Positions 1 through 6,064 of a stretch of DNA of 6,064 bases are shown here, piece by piece (the first letter of the stretch is position 1; every line of letters begins with the position of its first letter). Made by a program: the position numbers and the translations under genes. Origin of the DNA: Pseudomonadota bacterium (GTDB lineage Bacteria; Pseudomonadota; Gammaproteobacteria; Burkholderiales; Casimicrobiaceae); assembly GCA_022709775.1 (NCBI GenBank), contig JAKLIE010000132.1:1-6064 (forward strand), in the 5' to 3' direction. The notes below the pieces were generated by a model. The model was given only the letters and a program-made list of their open reading frames with translations. It was not told the DNA's origin and did no database searches.

Positions 1-173
1 TCCTGGATTGCTGCCAGCATCGCCTCGCCCGGGCCCGCCGCGCCCCCGGCCGCCTCGGCGACGCCCTCGGCCAGCGCCAGCCCGCTGCCGCTCACCCGGA
101 GCGCCGCCGAGGCGAGGAAGCAGAGCACGATCAGCCCGACGCCGCTCAGCATCGGCAGGCCGGTCTCGCGCAT
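1..173 (-). CDS. Unidentified protein with N-terminal hydrophobic segment (partial, N-terminus only)
   Basis: Only the first 57 codons are inside the window; the rest lies off the left edge. The frame starts with ATG four bases after the hyuB stop codon and stays open to the window edge. All but two codons (adjacent GCA GCA) end in G or C, which matches its neighbours and supports real coding. Residues about 8-25 (LSGVGLIVLCFLASAALR) form one hydrophobic stretch, either a signal-anchor or a signal peptide. After it comes an Ala/Gly/Glu-rich segment. No lipobox is apparent. The start has no strong Shine-Dalgarno sequence, so translation may depend on ribosomes finishing hyuB. A second in-frame ATG is codon 8. 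I do not recognise the family. By context it could be a TTT small membrane subunit (TctB type), but the sequence does not show that. A single-pass coiled-coil protein is equally possible. Confidence 0.6.
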   Translation of the reverse strand, partial: MRETGLPMLSGVGLIVLCFLASAALRVSGSGLALAEGVAEAAGGAAGPGEAMLAAIQ

Positions 174-177
174 CGGC

Positions 178-2286
178 TCAGCGCCCCGCGCCGGCCAGCG
201 CCTGCAGCGCGTTCATGATGTCCTCCTCGCTCGCCGGCGCCGGTTCCGGCGCGGCGATCCTGGGCGCGACCGCATGCCCCAGCGCCAGCGACCGCAGCCG
301 CACCGTTCCGCCCGGCACGACACCGACCATCGCCGCGCCCTCGGATCCGATCCACACCGAGTCCTGCGGAAGCGCGTCGTTGAACTTGAGCCAGGCGCGC
401 AGCGGTGCGCCGACCGTGACGACGATTTCGATCGGCGCGCCTTCGACGAGCCCGCCGCGCGTCGAGGAGGATGGATGGACCTGCACGTAGCGGCGGCCGT
501 GCGCGTACTCGCCGGTCGCTGCGCCGTGCGCGGCAACCTTCAGGTGGCAGTACTGCGATGCGAGGGCCGCCCGTTGCCTTGCGGTCGCAGCGGCATCGAC
601 GGTGCCGTCCCGGGCGAACACGACACCGTACGCCTCGGACGCCGCGCGCTCGGAGACGAAGCCGAGCCGGACGTCCTCGTGCACGCGCTGGGGGTCACGC
701 GCCAGCGGGTCGCCGTAACCGCCGCCGCCCGCCGAACGCATCAGCACGACGTCACCGCGCACAACCGGGCAACCGGTGGCCTTGCCCGGAATTTTGCCCG
801 GCTGCAATTCGATGCCCGCGTGACGGTAGGTGAAGCCGTTCGGCGCACCGGCCACGCCGCCGTGCAGTCCGTACGGCGGGATGATGCAGCGGTCGGACAG
901 CACCGAATACGACGCTCGCGCGGTCGCGACGCGCACGTCACGCTCGAGGCCGAGCCCTCCGCGCATCGTGCCGGGCCCGCCCGAGTCGGTGCGCAGTGCC
1001 GTGCGCTCGATGACGAGCGGCAGCTCGTTCTCGATCGACTCGACCGGCTGGATCGACGAGAAGTCGCCTTCGTCGAACGAGCGGAACGCGGACGAGCCGT
1101 CCGCCTCGAGGAAACCGCCGGTTCCGCCCGCGGGATACTCGTAGAAGATGAAATGCGAGTTCGTTTCGGGGTCGAGCCCCCCGACGTAGCAGTGGTTTGC
1201 GCTGCCCTTGACGTCGCCGGCGATCGCGTTGGGCAGCGCGCGCGACAACGCACCCATCACCACAGACTGGGTGCGGCGGCGGATCTCCGCGAATCCGCCG
1301 CACGCGGCCGGGAAGCGGGCGTTGAGGATCGTGCCTTCCGGCGCCGTGACGCGCACGGGCCTGAACGCCCCCTGGTTGACCGGCAGGTCGGGGTCGAGGA
1401 CCGTCTTCAGGATCGTGAACACGGCGGTCGTGGTCACCGCGAGCGATGCGTTGATCGGCCCTGCAACCTGCGCAGCGGTGCCGGTGAAATCGGCGTGGAT
1501 GTCGGTGCCCGTGACTTCGATGCGCGTCTTGAGCAGCACCGGGTCGTCGGTAGTTCCCGAGGCGTCGAGGTAGTCCTCGTAGACGTAGGTGCCGTCCGGA
1601 ATGCGGCCGATCAGGTCGCGGATCTGCGCCTCGGTACGGTCGAGGATGACGTCGATCGCCTCGAGGAGCCCGTCGATGCCGAACTTCGCGGCCATCTCGT
1701 GGATGCGCCGCTCGGCCGTGCGGCAGGTCTCGATCATCGCCTGCAGGTCGCCCCGGCGCTCGGGCTCGACCCGCATGTTCGCGAACATCAGGTCGGCCAC
1801 GCCGCGCACGAGCTTGCCGCCTTCGTAGATCTTGATCGGCGGGATGCGCACGCCTTCCTGGAAGATCTCGGTCGACGTGCCGGAGAGGCTGCCGGGCGTC
1901 ATGCCGCCGACGTCCGCCCAATGGGCGCGGATTGCCGGAAACAGCAGCAGCCTGCCCCCGACGAACACCGGGCAGATCACCGCGACGTCGTTGAGATGCG
2001 TGCCGCCCGAGTACGGGTCATTGATCAGGATGACGTCGCCCGGATTGATGTCGTCGCGGAAGCGCTCGATGGCGATGCGGACCGACCACGGCAGCGGGAT
2101 GATGTGGCCCGGGTTGTCCTCGGACTGCGCGACCGCCTCGCCACGCGCGTTCATCACGACGCAGGAGAAATCGCGCGCCTCGTAGAGCACCGACGAGTAC
2201 GCGACGCGCGCGAGCGTGGCGCGCATCTCGCGCACGATCGAGATGAGGCGCTCCTGGATGACTTCGAGCGTGATCGGATCGACCAT
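178..2286 (-). CDS. hyuB: Hydantoinase B/oxoprolinase-family subunit HyuB with C-terminal extension
   Basis: This is the partner subunit of HyuA in ATP-dependent hydantoinase/5-oxoprolinase/caprolactamase-type enzymes, which are cytoplasmic complexes. The 702-residue product starts MVDPITLEVI, the usual family N-terminus. Further family motifs are NDPYSGGTHLND (residues 89-100), the AHWADVGG stretch (121-128), GGPGTMRGGLGLERD (436-450) and SAGGGGYGDPLARDP (518-532). D39, H97, D100 and H122 are candidate metal ligands by family analogy; this is recalled, not aligned. The family core ends near residue 580. Family members usually have about 510-600 residues, so about 120 residues are extra. That extension has a Gly/Val-rich, beta-looking part (about 598-670), then an Ala/Pro/Glu-rich tail. 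The ATG lies two bases after the hyuA stop and has a strong internal ribosome site, so HyuA and HyuB should be made together. Family assignment is secure. The substrate is unknown: hydantoin, 5-oxoproline, lactam and acetophenone-carboxylase-like roles are all open. Confidence 0.96.
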   Translation of the reverse strand: MVDPITLEVIQERLISIVREMRATLARVAYSSVLYEARDFSCVVMNARGEAVAQSEDNPGHIIPLPWSVRIAIERFRDDINPGDVILINDPYSGGTHLNDVAVICPVFVGGRLLLFPAIRAHWADVGGMTPGSLSGTSTEIFQEGVRIPPIKIYEGGKLVRGVADLMFANMRVEPERRGDLQAMIETCRTAERRIHEMAAKFGIDGLLEAIDVILDRTEAQIRDLIGRIPDGTYVYEDYLDASGTTDDPVLLKTRIEVTGTDIHADFTGTAAQVAGPINASLAVTTTAVFTILKTVLDPDLPVNQGAFRPVRVTAPEGTILNARFPAACGGFAEIRRRTQSVVMGALSRALPNAIAGDVKGSANHCYVGGLDPETNSHFIFYEYPAGGTGGFLEADGSSAFRSFDEGDFSSIQPVESIENELPLVIERTALRTDSGGPGTMRGGLGLERDVRVATARASYSVLSDRCIIPPYGLHGGVAGAPNGFTYRHAGIELQPGKIPGKATGCPVVRGDVVLMRSAGGGGYGDPLARDPQRVHEDVRLGFVSERAASEAYGVVFARDGTVDAAATARQRAALASQYCHLKVAAHGAATGEYAHGRRYVQVHPSSSTRGGLVEGAPIEIVVTVGAPLRAWLKFNDALPQDSVWIGSEGAAMVGVVPGGTVRLRSLALGHAVAPRIAAPEPAPASEEDIMNALQALAGAGR

Positions 2287-2288
2287 CG

Positions 2289-4346
2289 TCAGGCTCCTTC
2301 CACCGCGCCCTCGGCGCGGACGTCGACGACCAGATTGTGCTGCGAGTCGACCGTGAACGAGTCGGCGGGGCCCACGACCGTCGTCGCGCCGAGCTCCTCG
2401 ACGATCGCCGGCCCGGGGACTCGGGTGCCGACCGCGATGCGGTATCGGTCGTAGACCGGACAGTCGGTCCAGCCGGTCTCGCGGAAGAAGACGCGGCGGC
2501 GCGCGAGCACGCCGGCGGCGTCCGACTCGGGGTTGGCCGCCGGCGGCGAGAGGCGCCCGAGGTCAGCCTTCTCGATCGCCCCGACCGCCATGGCACGCAG
2601 GTTGACGATCTCGGTCGGCGCGACGCGCCGCGTGTGGCCGTAGCGCTCGGCGTACACGCCGAAGAACGCATCGTCGACTGATTGCGTCGACAGGTTGCCG
2701 AGGTCCATCGGCACGGGCAGTTCGGACTTCTGCCCGACGTAACGCATGTCCGCCGTGCACACGGTCACGATCGCCTCGCGCGGGATGCCGTCGCGCACGA
2801 GATCCTCGACCGCGGACGCGGCGAGCTCCCCGAAGCGTCCTGCGAGCCGCGCCGGGTCGAGCCCCGCCGTACGCGCGAGCAGTGTCTCGGAGCGCTCGGC
2901 GACGACGTCGGTGACGAGCAGGCCGAACGCGCACAGGTTGCCCGGCGCGGGCGGCACGATGACCTGCGGGATGGCGAGGTCGCGCGCGAGGTCGCACGCG
3001 TGCATCGGACCCGCGCCGCCGAACGCCACGAGCGCGAAGTCGCGGGGATCGTGGCCGCGCTGGATCGAGATCTCGCGGATCGCCGAGGCCATCGTCACGT
3101 TGACGAGCCGCAGAACGCCGTCGGCCATTTCCTCGGGCGCGAGCCCCACCGCCTGCGCAAGCTCGCTCACGACCGCCGTCGCGCGCTCGGGATGGATCCG
3201 GATCTCGCCGCCCAGCGCGTAGCTCGACGACAGCCGGCCCAGCATCAGGTTCGCATCGGTCACGGTGGCGACCGTGCCGCCCTTTCCGTAACAGGCGGGT
3301 CCCGGGTCAGCGCCTGCGCTGTGCGGGCCGACCTTGAACGTGCGCCCGCCGACGATGCTCGCGATCGATCCGCCGCCCGCGCCGACGGTCTTGATGTCGA
3401 TCATGTGCGTCTTGATCGGCAGGTTCGAGATGCGCGTCTCCGCGGTCCGCACCACCTTGCCGTCCGAGATCAGCGCGACGTCGGTCGACGTCCCCCCCAT
3501 GTCGTAGGTGATCAGGTTGCGGAACCCCGATCGTTCGGCGACGTGGATCGCCCCCATCACGCCGGCGGCCGGGCCGGACAGCAGCGTCTCGACCGGGTAA
3601 CGCCTGGCGGTCGAGGCGCGCATCAGTCCGCCGGACGACTTCATCATCTCGACCGGCTCGCGGTAACCCGCATCGGCCAGGCGCGATTCCAGCCGCCCCA
3701 GGTACCGGTCCATCACCGGCATCACGTAAGCGTTGAGCGCCGCCGTCGAGAACCGCTCGTACTCCTTGTACTCGCGCACGACGTCGGCGGACGTCGTGAC
3801 GTGGATCGAAGGCGCGACGCCGCGAGCGATCGCGGCAGCCCGCTCCTCGTCCGCGCCGTCGATGTACGAATGGAGGAAGCAGATCGCGATCGCCTCCACC
3901 CCTTCCGCAGCGCACGCCTCGACCGCCGCGCGGACATCGCCTTCGTCGAGCGCCACGGCGGGCTCCCCGTTCACGAACCGGCGCTGGCGAACCTCGAAGC
4001 GCAGCGGCCGCGCCACCAGCGGGGCCGGCTTCGTGAGCTTCATGTCGTAGACCTTCGAGCGGTTCGTCCGCCCGATCTCCAGCAGGTCGCGGAAGCCCGC
4101 GGTCGTGAGGAGCGCGACCTTTGCCCCCTTCCGCTCGAGCACCGTGTTGGTTGCGACCGTCGACCCGTGCGCGAACCGGCGGATCGTCCTCGGATCGACG
4201 GCGAGCCGCGCAAGCCCGTTGAGGATGCCGATCGACTGGTCCTTCGGCGTCGACGCCGTCTTCGTCACCTCGAGCCTTCCCGCCACCCGGTCGAGCAGGA
4301 CCACGTCCGTGAAGGTACCGCCTACGTCGATGCCGATCTCGATCAT
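2289..4346 (-). CDS. hyuA: Hydantoinase A/oxoprolinase-family ATP-binding subunit HyuA
   Basis: This is the ATP-binding subunit of a HyuA/HyuB enzyme, a family that phosphorylates a carbonyl or amide oxygen so that a ring can be opened or a carboxyl added. The product has 685 residues, normal for the family. The N-terminal domain (about 1-180) opens with the actin-like phosphate loop GIDVGGTFTD (5-14), followed by GSTVATNTVLERKGA (61-75). The central domain (about 195-490) contains LLSGPAAGVMGA (255-266), YDMGGTSTDVALI (281-293), VGAGGGSIA (321-329), SAGADPGPACYG (343-354) and FGGAGPMHACDLA (442-454). The C-terminal domain contains ADMRYVGQ (532-539). All hallmark motifs are intact, with no frameshift. 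The ATG is placed directly before the phosphate-loop strand and has GGAAGG four bases upstream. It lies 10 bases after the aminotransferase stop. HyuA and HyuB are separate here, unlike the fused eukaryotic 5-oxoprolinase. The motifs alone do not set the substrate. Confidence 0.97.
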   Translation of the reverse strand: MIEIGIDVGGTFTDVVLLDRVAGRLEVTKTASTPKDQSIGILNGLARLAVDPRTIRRFAHGSTVATNTVLERKGAKVALLTTAGFRDLLEIGRTNRSKVYDMKLTKPAPLVARPLRFEVRQRRFVNGEPAVALDEGDVRAAVEACAAEGVEAIAICFLHSYIDGADEERAAAIARGVAPSIHVTTSADVVREYKEYERFSTAALNAYVMPVMDRYLGRLESRLADAGYREPVEMMKSSGGLMRASTARRYPVETLLSGPAAGVMGAIHVAERSGFRNLITYDMGGTSTDVALISDGKVVRTAETRISNLPIKTHMIDIKTVGAGGGSIASIVGGRTFKVGPHSAGADPGPACYGKGGTVATVTDANLMLGRLSSSYALGGEIRIHPERATAVVSELAQAVGLAPEEMADGVLRLVNVTMASAIREISIQRGHDPRDFALVAFGGAGPMHACDLARDLAIPQVIVPPAPGNLCAFGLLVTDVVAERSETLLARTAGLDPARLAGRFGELAASAVEDLVRDGIPREAIVTVCTADMRYVGQKSELPVPMDLGNLSTQSVDDAFFGVYAERYGHTRRVAPTEIVNLRAMAVGAIEKADLGRLSPPAANPESDAAGVLARRRVFFRETGWTDCPVYDRYRIAVGTRVPGPAIVEELGATTVVGPADSFTVDSQHNLVVDVRAEGAVEGA
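2294..2299 (-). promoter_or_regulatory. Shine-Dalgarno site of hyuB inside the hyuA end
   Basis: The minus strand reads AAGGAG, then seven bases to the hyuB ATG. This is a near-consensus ribosome site lying within the last codons of hyuA. With the two-base stop-to-start gap it fixes the hyuB start and points to coupled translation of the two subunits. Confidence 0.85.
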
Positions 4347-4350
4347 TCCG

Positions 4351-4356
4351 CCTTCC
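4351..4356 (-). promoter_or_regulatory. Shine-Dalgarno site of hyuA
   Basis: The minus strand reads GGAAGG directly after the TAG stop of the aminotransferase, four bases before the hyuA ATG. It is the only purine-rich site in the 10-base gap and supports the ATG at 4346. Confidence 0.7.
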
Positions 4357-5694
4357 CTACAGGTCGCCGAGCGCCGCGTCGAACTGGCCGACGAAGTCGT
4401 CGACCGTCGCGGCGGTGTGTTGCAGGCTCACGAAGCCGCGTGCGCCCGTGATGTGGACGCCGCGCTCGAGGAGCCCGTTCCAGACGCGCCTGCGCAGCGC
4501 CTTGTCCTCGCCGAGCGCGTCGCGCGCGTTCGCGACGTCGGCATCGTCGAAATGCAGGTGGAACAGCGGACCGACGCCGAACACGCGCCCCGGGACGCCG
4601 CGTCGCGCGAACGCGGACCGCAGGCCCTCGCGCGCGCGCGCGCCGAGCGCGAACAGCTTCTCGTACGCGCCGGGTTGCGACAGCGCGTCGAGCGTCGCGG
4701 CGCCTCCCGCCGCGGCGACCGCCTGGCCCGCGAACGTGCCCGCCAGGTAGACCGGCGCGCGGGCGGTCTTGCCGAACAGTGCGTTCATGATCCCGGCCGG
4801 TCCGCCGATCGCGCCGTTCGGGTAGCCGGCGCCGATGATCTTTCCCAGCGTCGTGAGATCGGGCCGGACGCCGTAGTATTCCTGCGCGCCCCCCGGGCCG
4901 AATCGGAAGCCGGTGACGATCTCGTCGAAGATCAGCAGTGCGCCGCACGCCCGCGTCGCGTCGCGCACCGTCTGCAGGAAGCCCGCACGCGGCTCGATGA
5001 AGCGCTGGAACGGCTCCATGATCACGCACGCAATCCGGTCGCCGTACTCGGCCAGGATCCGGCGCACCGCGTCGGCGTCGTTGAACGGCGCGACGAGGCA
5101 CAGGTCCTGGATGGCCCGCGGGATGCCCGGGCAGTCGGGGATCGGATGGATGTCCGGCAGCTTCGCGCGGTCGGCGGGGCCGAGCGATGCAAGCTTGTTG
5201 CTGAGCGACACCATGTCGAGGTGGCCGTGGTAGGCACCCTCGAAGCGCAGGATCAGGTCGCGGCCCGTGTAGGCGCGCGCCATGCGGATCGCGTGCAGCG
5301 TCGCCTCGGTGCCGGACACGACGAGCTTGACCGAGTCGATCGACGGGACCGCGGCGACGATCCGCTCGGCGAGCGCGATCGCCGCCTCGTTCATCGCGCC
5401 GAAGTTGCCGCCCGCCTCGACCTGCCGGCGCAGCGCCGCCTGCACGTCGTGGTGCGCATGGCCCGCGACCAGCGCGCCCGACGACAAATGGAAGTCCAGG
5501 TACTCGCGGCCGTCGACGTCGTAGATCCGGTCGCGCTCGCCGCGCGCCATCACGACCGGGAACGGCCGCGTGTCGGCGGCGGTCAGGCGCGCGTCCGGGA
5601 ACGCGGCAGCGGCGCGCCGCGCGAGCGCCTCCGTGCGCGGACCCGCATGCGTCCCGCCTGCGCCTTCCCCGCGCCCGCCTTCGATCACCTTCAT
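4357..5694 (-). CDS. Class-III PLP-dependent aminotransferase, glutamate-1-semialdehyde aminomutase-like
   Basis: This is a cytoplasmic fold-type I PLP enzyme that moves an amino group between an amino acid and a keto acid or aldehyde. With the ATG at 5694 it has 445 residues. Family marks are VSGTEATLHAIRMAR (126-140), where the PLP phosphate binds; FEGAYHGH (151-158); FDEIVTGFR (256-264), with Asp257 facing the pyridine nitrogen; and TTLGKIIGAG (281-290), with Lys285 as the Schiff-base lysine. AGTFAGQAVAAAGG (318-331) matches the GTxSGNPLAxAAG region of the family, with Gln in place of the common Asn. Position beside hyuAB argues against the haem-pathway enzyme HemL and for a catabolic transaminase acting on an amino acid released by HyuAB. 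The ATG was chosen because GAGGTGG lies five bases upstream. A GTG at 5727 would add 11 residues and has a weaker site. The beta-amino or omega-amino acid substrate is inference only. Confidence 0.95.
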   Translation of the reverse strand: MKVIEGGRGEGAGGTHAGPRTEALARRAAAAFPDARLTAADTRPFPVVMARGERDRIYDVDGREYLDFHLSSGALVAGHAHHDVQAALRRQVEAGGNFGAMNEAAIALAERIVAAVPSIDSVKLVVSGTEATLHAIRMARAYTGRDLILRFEGAYHGHLDMVSLSNKLASLGPADRAKLPDIHPIPDCPGIPRAIQDLCLVAPFNDADAVRRILAEYGDRIACVIMEPFQRFIEPRAGFLQTVRDATRACGALLIFDEIVTGFRFGPGGAQEYYGVRPDLTTLGKIIGAGYPNGAIGGPAGIMNALFGKTARAPVYLAGTFAGQAVAAAGGAATLDALSQPGAYEKLFALGARAREGLRSAFARRGVPGRVFGVGPLFHLHFDDADVANARDALGEDKALRRRVWNGLLERGVHITGARGFVSLQHTAATVDDFVGQFDAALGDL

Positions 5695-5699
5695 GCTGT

Positions 5700-5706
5700 C
5701 CACCTC
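5700..5706 (-). promoter_or_regulatory. Shine-Dalgarno site that decides the aminotransferase start
   Basis: The minus strand reads GAGGTGG, then five bases to the ATG at 5694. It is the best ribosome site in the gap. It favours the ATG over the in-frame GTG at 5727, whose nearest site is GAGG four bases upstream. Confidence 0.65.
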
Positions 5707-5736
5707 GAGCGTTCCCCGTTCCGGCACCCTGCCTCA

Positions 5737-5784
5737 GGAAGGCGGGCGATCCGCCGACCACGTCCGGGTCGACGACCGCCTTCC
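5737..5784 (-). other. Inverted repeat in the gap between the binding protein and the aminotransferase
   Basis: Perfect 9-base arms, GGAAGGCGG (5737-5745) and CCGCCTTCC (5776-5784), enclose 30 bases. Those hold a second 5-base stem (5755-5759 with 5767-5771) around a 7-base loop. In the transcript this could fold as a stem with an inner hairpin, just upstream of the aminotransferase ribosome site. No T-run follows on the minus strand, so it is not a classical intrinsic terminator. It could slow decay of the upstream message, lower expression of the enzymes relative to the binding protein, or be chance in GC-rich DNA. The rest of the 112-base gap (5695-5806) shows no promoter I can support. 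Confidence 0.4.
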
Positions 5785-5806
5785 GCCCGTGCAGGCCGTG
5801 CGCGCC

Positions 5807-6064
5807 TCACTGCATCGTGATGCCGGCATCGCGCACCATCTTCCCCCATCGGGCGACCTCGCTCGCGTGGAACGCCTCCGCCTCGGGCAGAGGCTTGAAC
5901 CAGACGTCGAATCCCGCAACCTTGAGCTTGTCGACGACGTCGGGCATCGCGACGAATTCGGCGAGCGCGTCGCTCCATTTCTGGACGATCGGGCGCGGCG
6001 TACCGGCCGGCGCGAACAGCGCAATCCACGTTTCGGCCGAGAGCGCTTCGTAGCCAAGCTCCGC
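5807..6064 (-). CDS. TTT-type periplasmic substrate-binding protein, Bug/TctC family (partial, C-terminus only)
   Basis: Only the last 85 residues are inside the window; the start and signal peptide lie beyond the right edge. The frame runs unbroken from 6064 to a TGA at 5807-5809. Recognisable C-terminal family marks are the TWIALFAPAGTPRPIVQKW stretch, then a helix with MPDVVDKLKVAGFDV, and the end EVARWGKMVRDAGITMQ. These match the usual Bug pattern of WxGLFAPAGTPxPIVxKL, DVxxKLxxxG and RWGKVVKxAGI. Such proteins sit in the periplasm and deliver small carboxylated compounds to a TctA/TctB membrane pair; some act as orphan receptors. No TctA is visible in this window. As first gene seen in the operon, it suggests the substrate of the downstream enzymes, or a precursor, is taken up from outside. 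The ligand cannot be told from this fragment. Confidence 0.94.
   Translation of the reverse strand, partial: AELGYEALSAETWIALFAPAGTPRPIVQKWSDALAEFVAMPDVVDKLKVAGFDVWFKPLPEAEAFHASEVARWGKMVRDAGITMQ

Noticed and set aside
8..490. Plus-strand 160-codon frame at the left edge
   Set aside because: It begins with a Pro/Arg low-complexity run and lies opposite hyuB and the downstream gene. No domain and no supporting ribosome site.
274..2454. Plus-strand open frame of 726 codons opposite hyuB, longer than hyuB itself
   Set aside because: The translation is dominated by Arg, Asp, Ala and Val with no domain motif, as expected for the antisense of a GC3-rich gene. The minus strand carries intact family motifs throughout.
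2682..4451. Plus-strand open frame of 589 codons opposite hyuA
   Set aside because: The product is a low-complexity Arg/His/Asp-rich translation without recognisable domains. It spans the end of the aminotransferase and most of hyuA on the other strand, so it is a compositional shadow.
5695..5727. GTG start at 5727 for the aminotransferase
   Set aside because: It is in frame, but its ribosome site is weaker than the GAGGTGG before the ATG at 5694, and the added 11 residues lie outside the conserved fold. It remains a possible alternative.
4343..5761. Minus-strand 472-codon frame overlapping the aminotransferase in another phase
   Set aside because: It is very rich in Arg, Gly and Ala with no family signature, whereas the alternative phase encodes all the PLP motifs.
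5737..5784. Intrinsic terminator after the binding-protein gene
   Set aside because: The stem has a 30-base interior and no T-run on the 3' side of the minus strand, so it does not fit a classical terminator.
4105..5820. Plus-strand open frame of 571 codons opposite the aminotransferase
   Set aside because: It has an Arg/Ala/Val-rich composition with no motif and crosses three real gene boundaries on the other strand.
1..6064. CRISPR array, mobile element, tRNA or rRNA gene, or defence system
   Set aside because: No regularly spaced repeats, transposase motifs, terminal repeats or RNA-gene landmarks were seen. Nearly all bases are taken by metabolic genes on one strand.

Overview
The window is a 6.1 kb piece of a GC-rich proteobacterial genome, read here as one minus-strand operon. 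GC is high, by eye near 70%, and third codon positions are almost all G or C. A Bug/TctC-type binding protein beside a hydantoinase-type enzyme pair fits Burkholderiales best, where Bug proteins are greatly expanded. A high-GC alphaproteobacterium cannot be excluded.

Layout in transcription order (right to left): (1) 6064-5807, the C-terminal 85 residues of a tripartite tricarboxylate transporter (TTT) periplasmic binding protein; (2) a 112-base gap with an inverted repeat; (3) 5694-4357, a PLP-dependent class-III aminotransferase of the glutamate-1-semialdehyde aminomutase-like group; (4) 4346-2289, HyuA, the ATP-binding subunit of a hydantoinase/oxoprolinase-type enzyme; (5) 2286-178, HyuB, the partner subunit, with a C-terminal extension of about 120 residues; (6) from 173 off the left edge, the N-terminus of an unidentified protein with one hydrophobic segment. 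From the aminotransferase on, the gaps are 10, 2 and 4 bases. All genes share one strand, so one transcript and translational coupling are likely.

Working model (inference): the binding protein captures a small carboxylated compound for TTT uptake. HyuA/HyuB use ATP to open a cyclic amide (hydantoin, 5-oxoproline or lactam type) or to activate or carboxylate a related carbonyl. The aminotransferase then removes the amino group from the resulting amino acid. Caprolactam catabolism uses the same pairing of a HyuA/HyuB-type lactamase with a class-III aminotransferase. The substrate cannot be read from the sequence. I see no CRISPR, insertion sequence, tRNA, rRNA, phage gene or defence system. 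The most unusual items are the HyuB extension, the gene combination and the unidentified downstream gene. Long plus-strand open frames across the window are shadows of the minus-strand genes.
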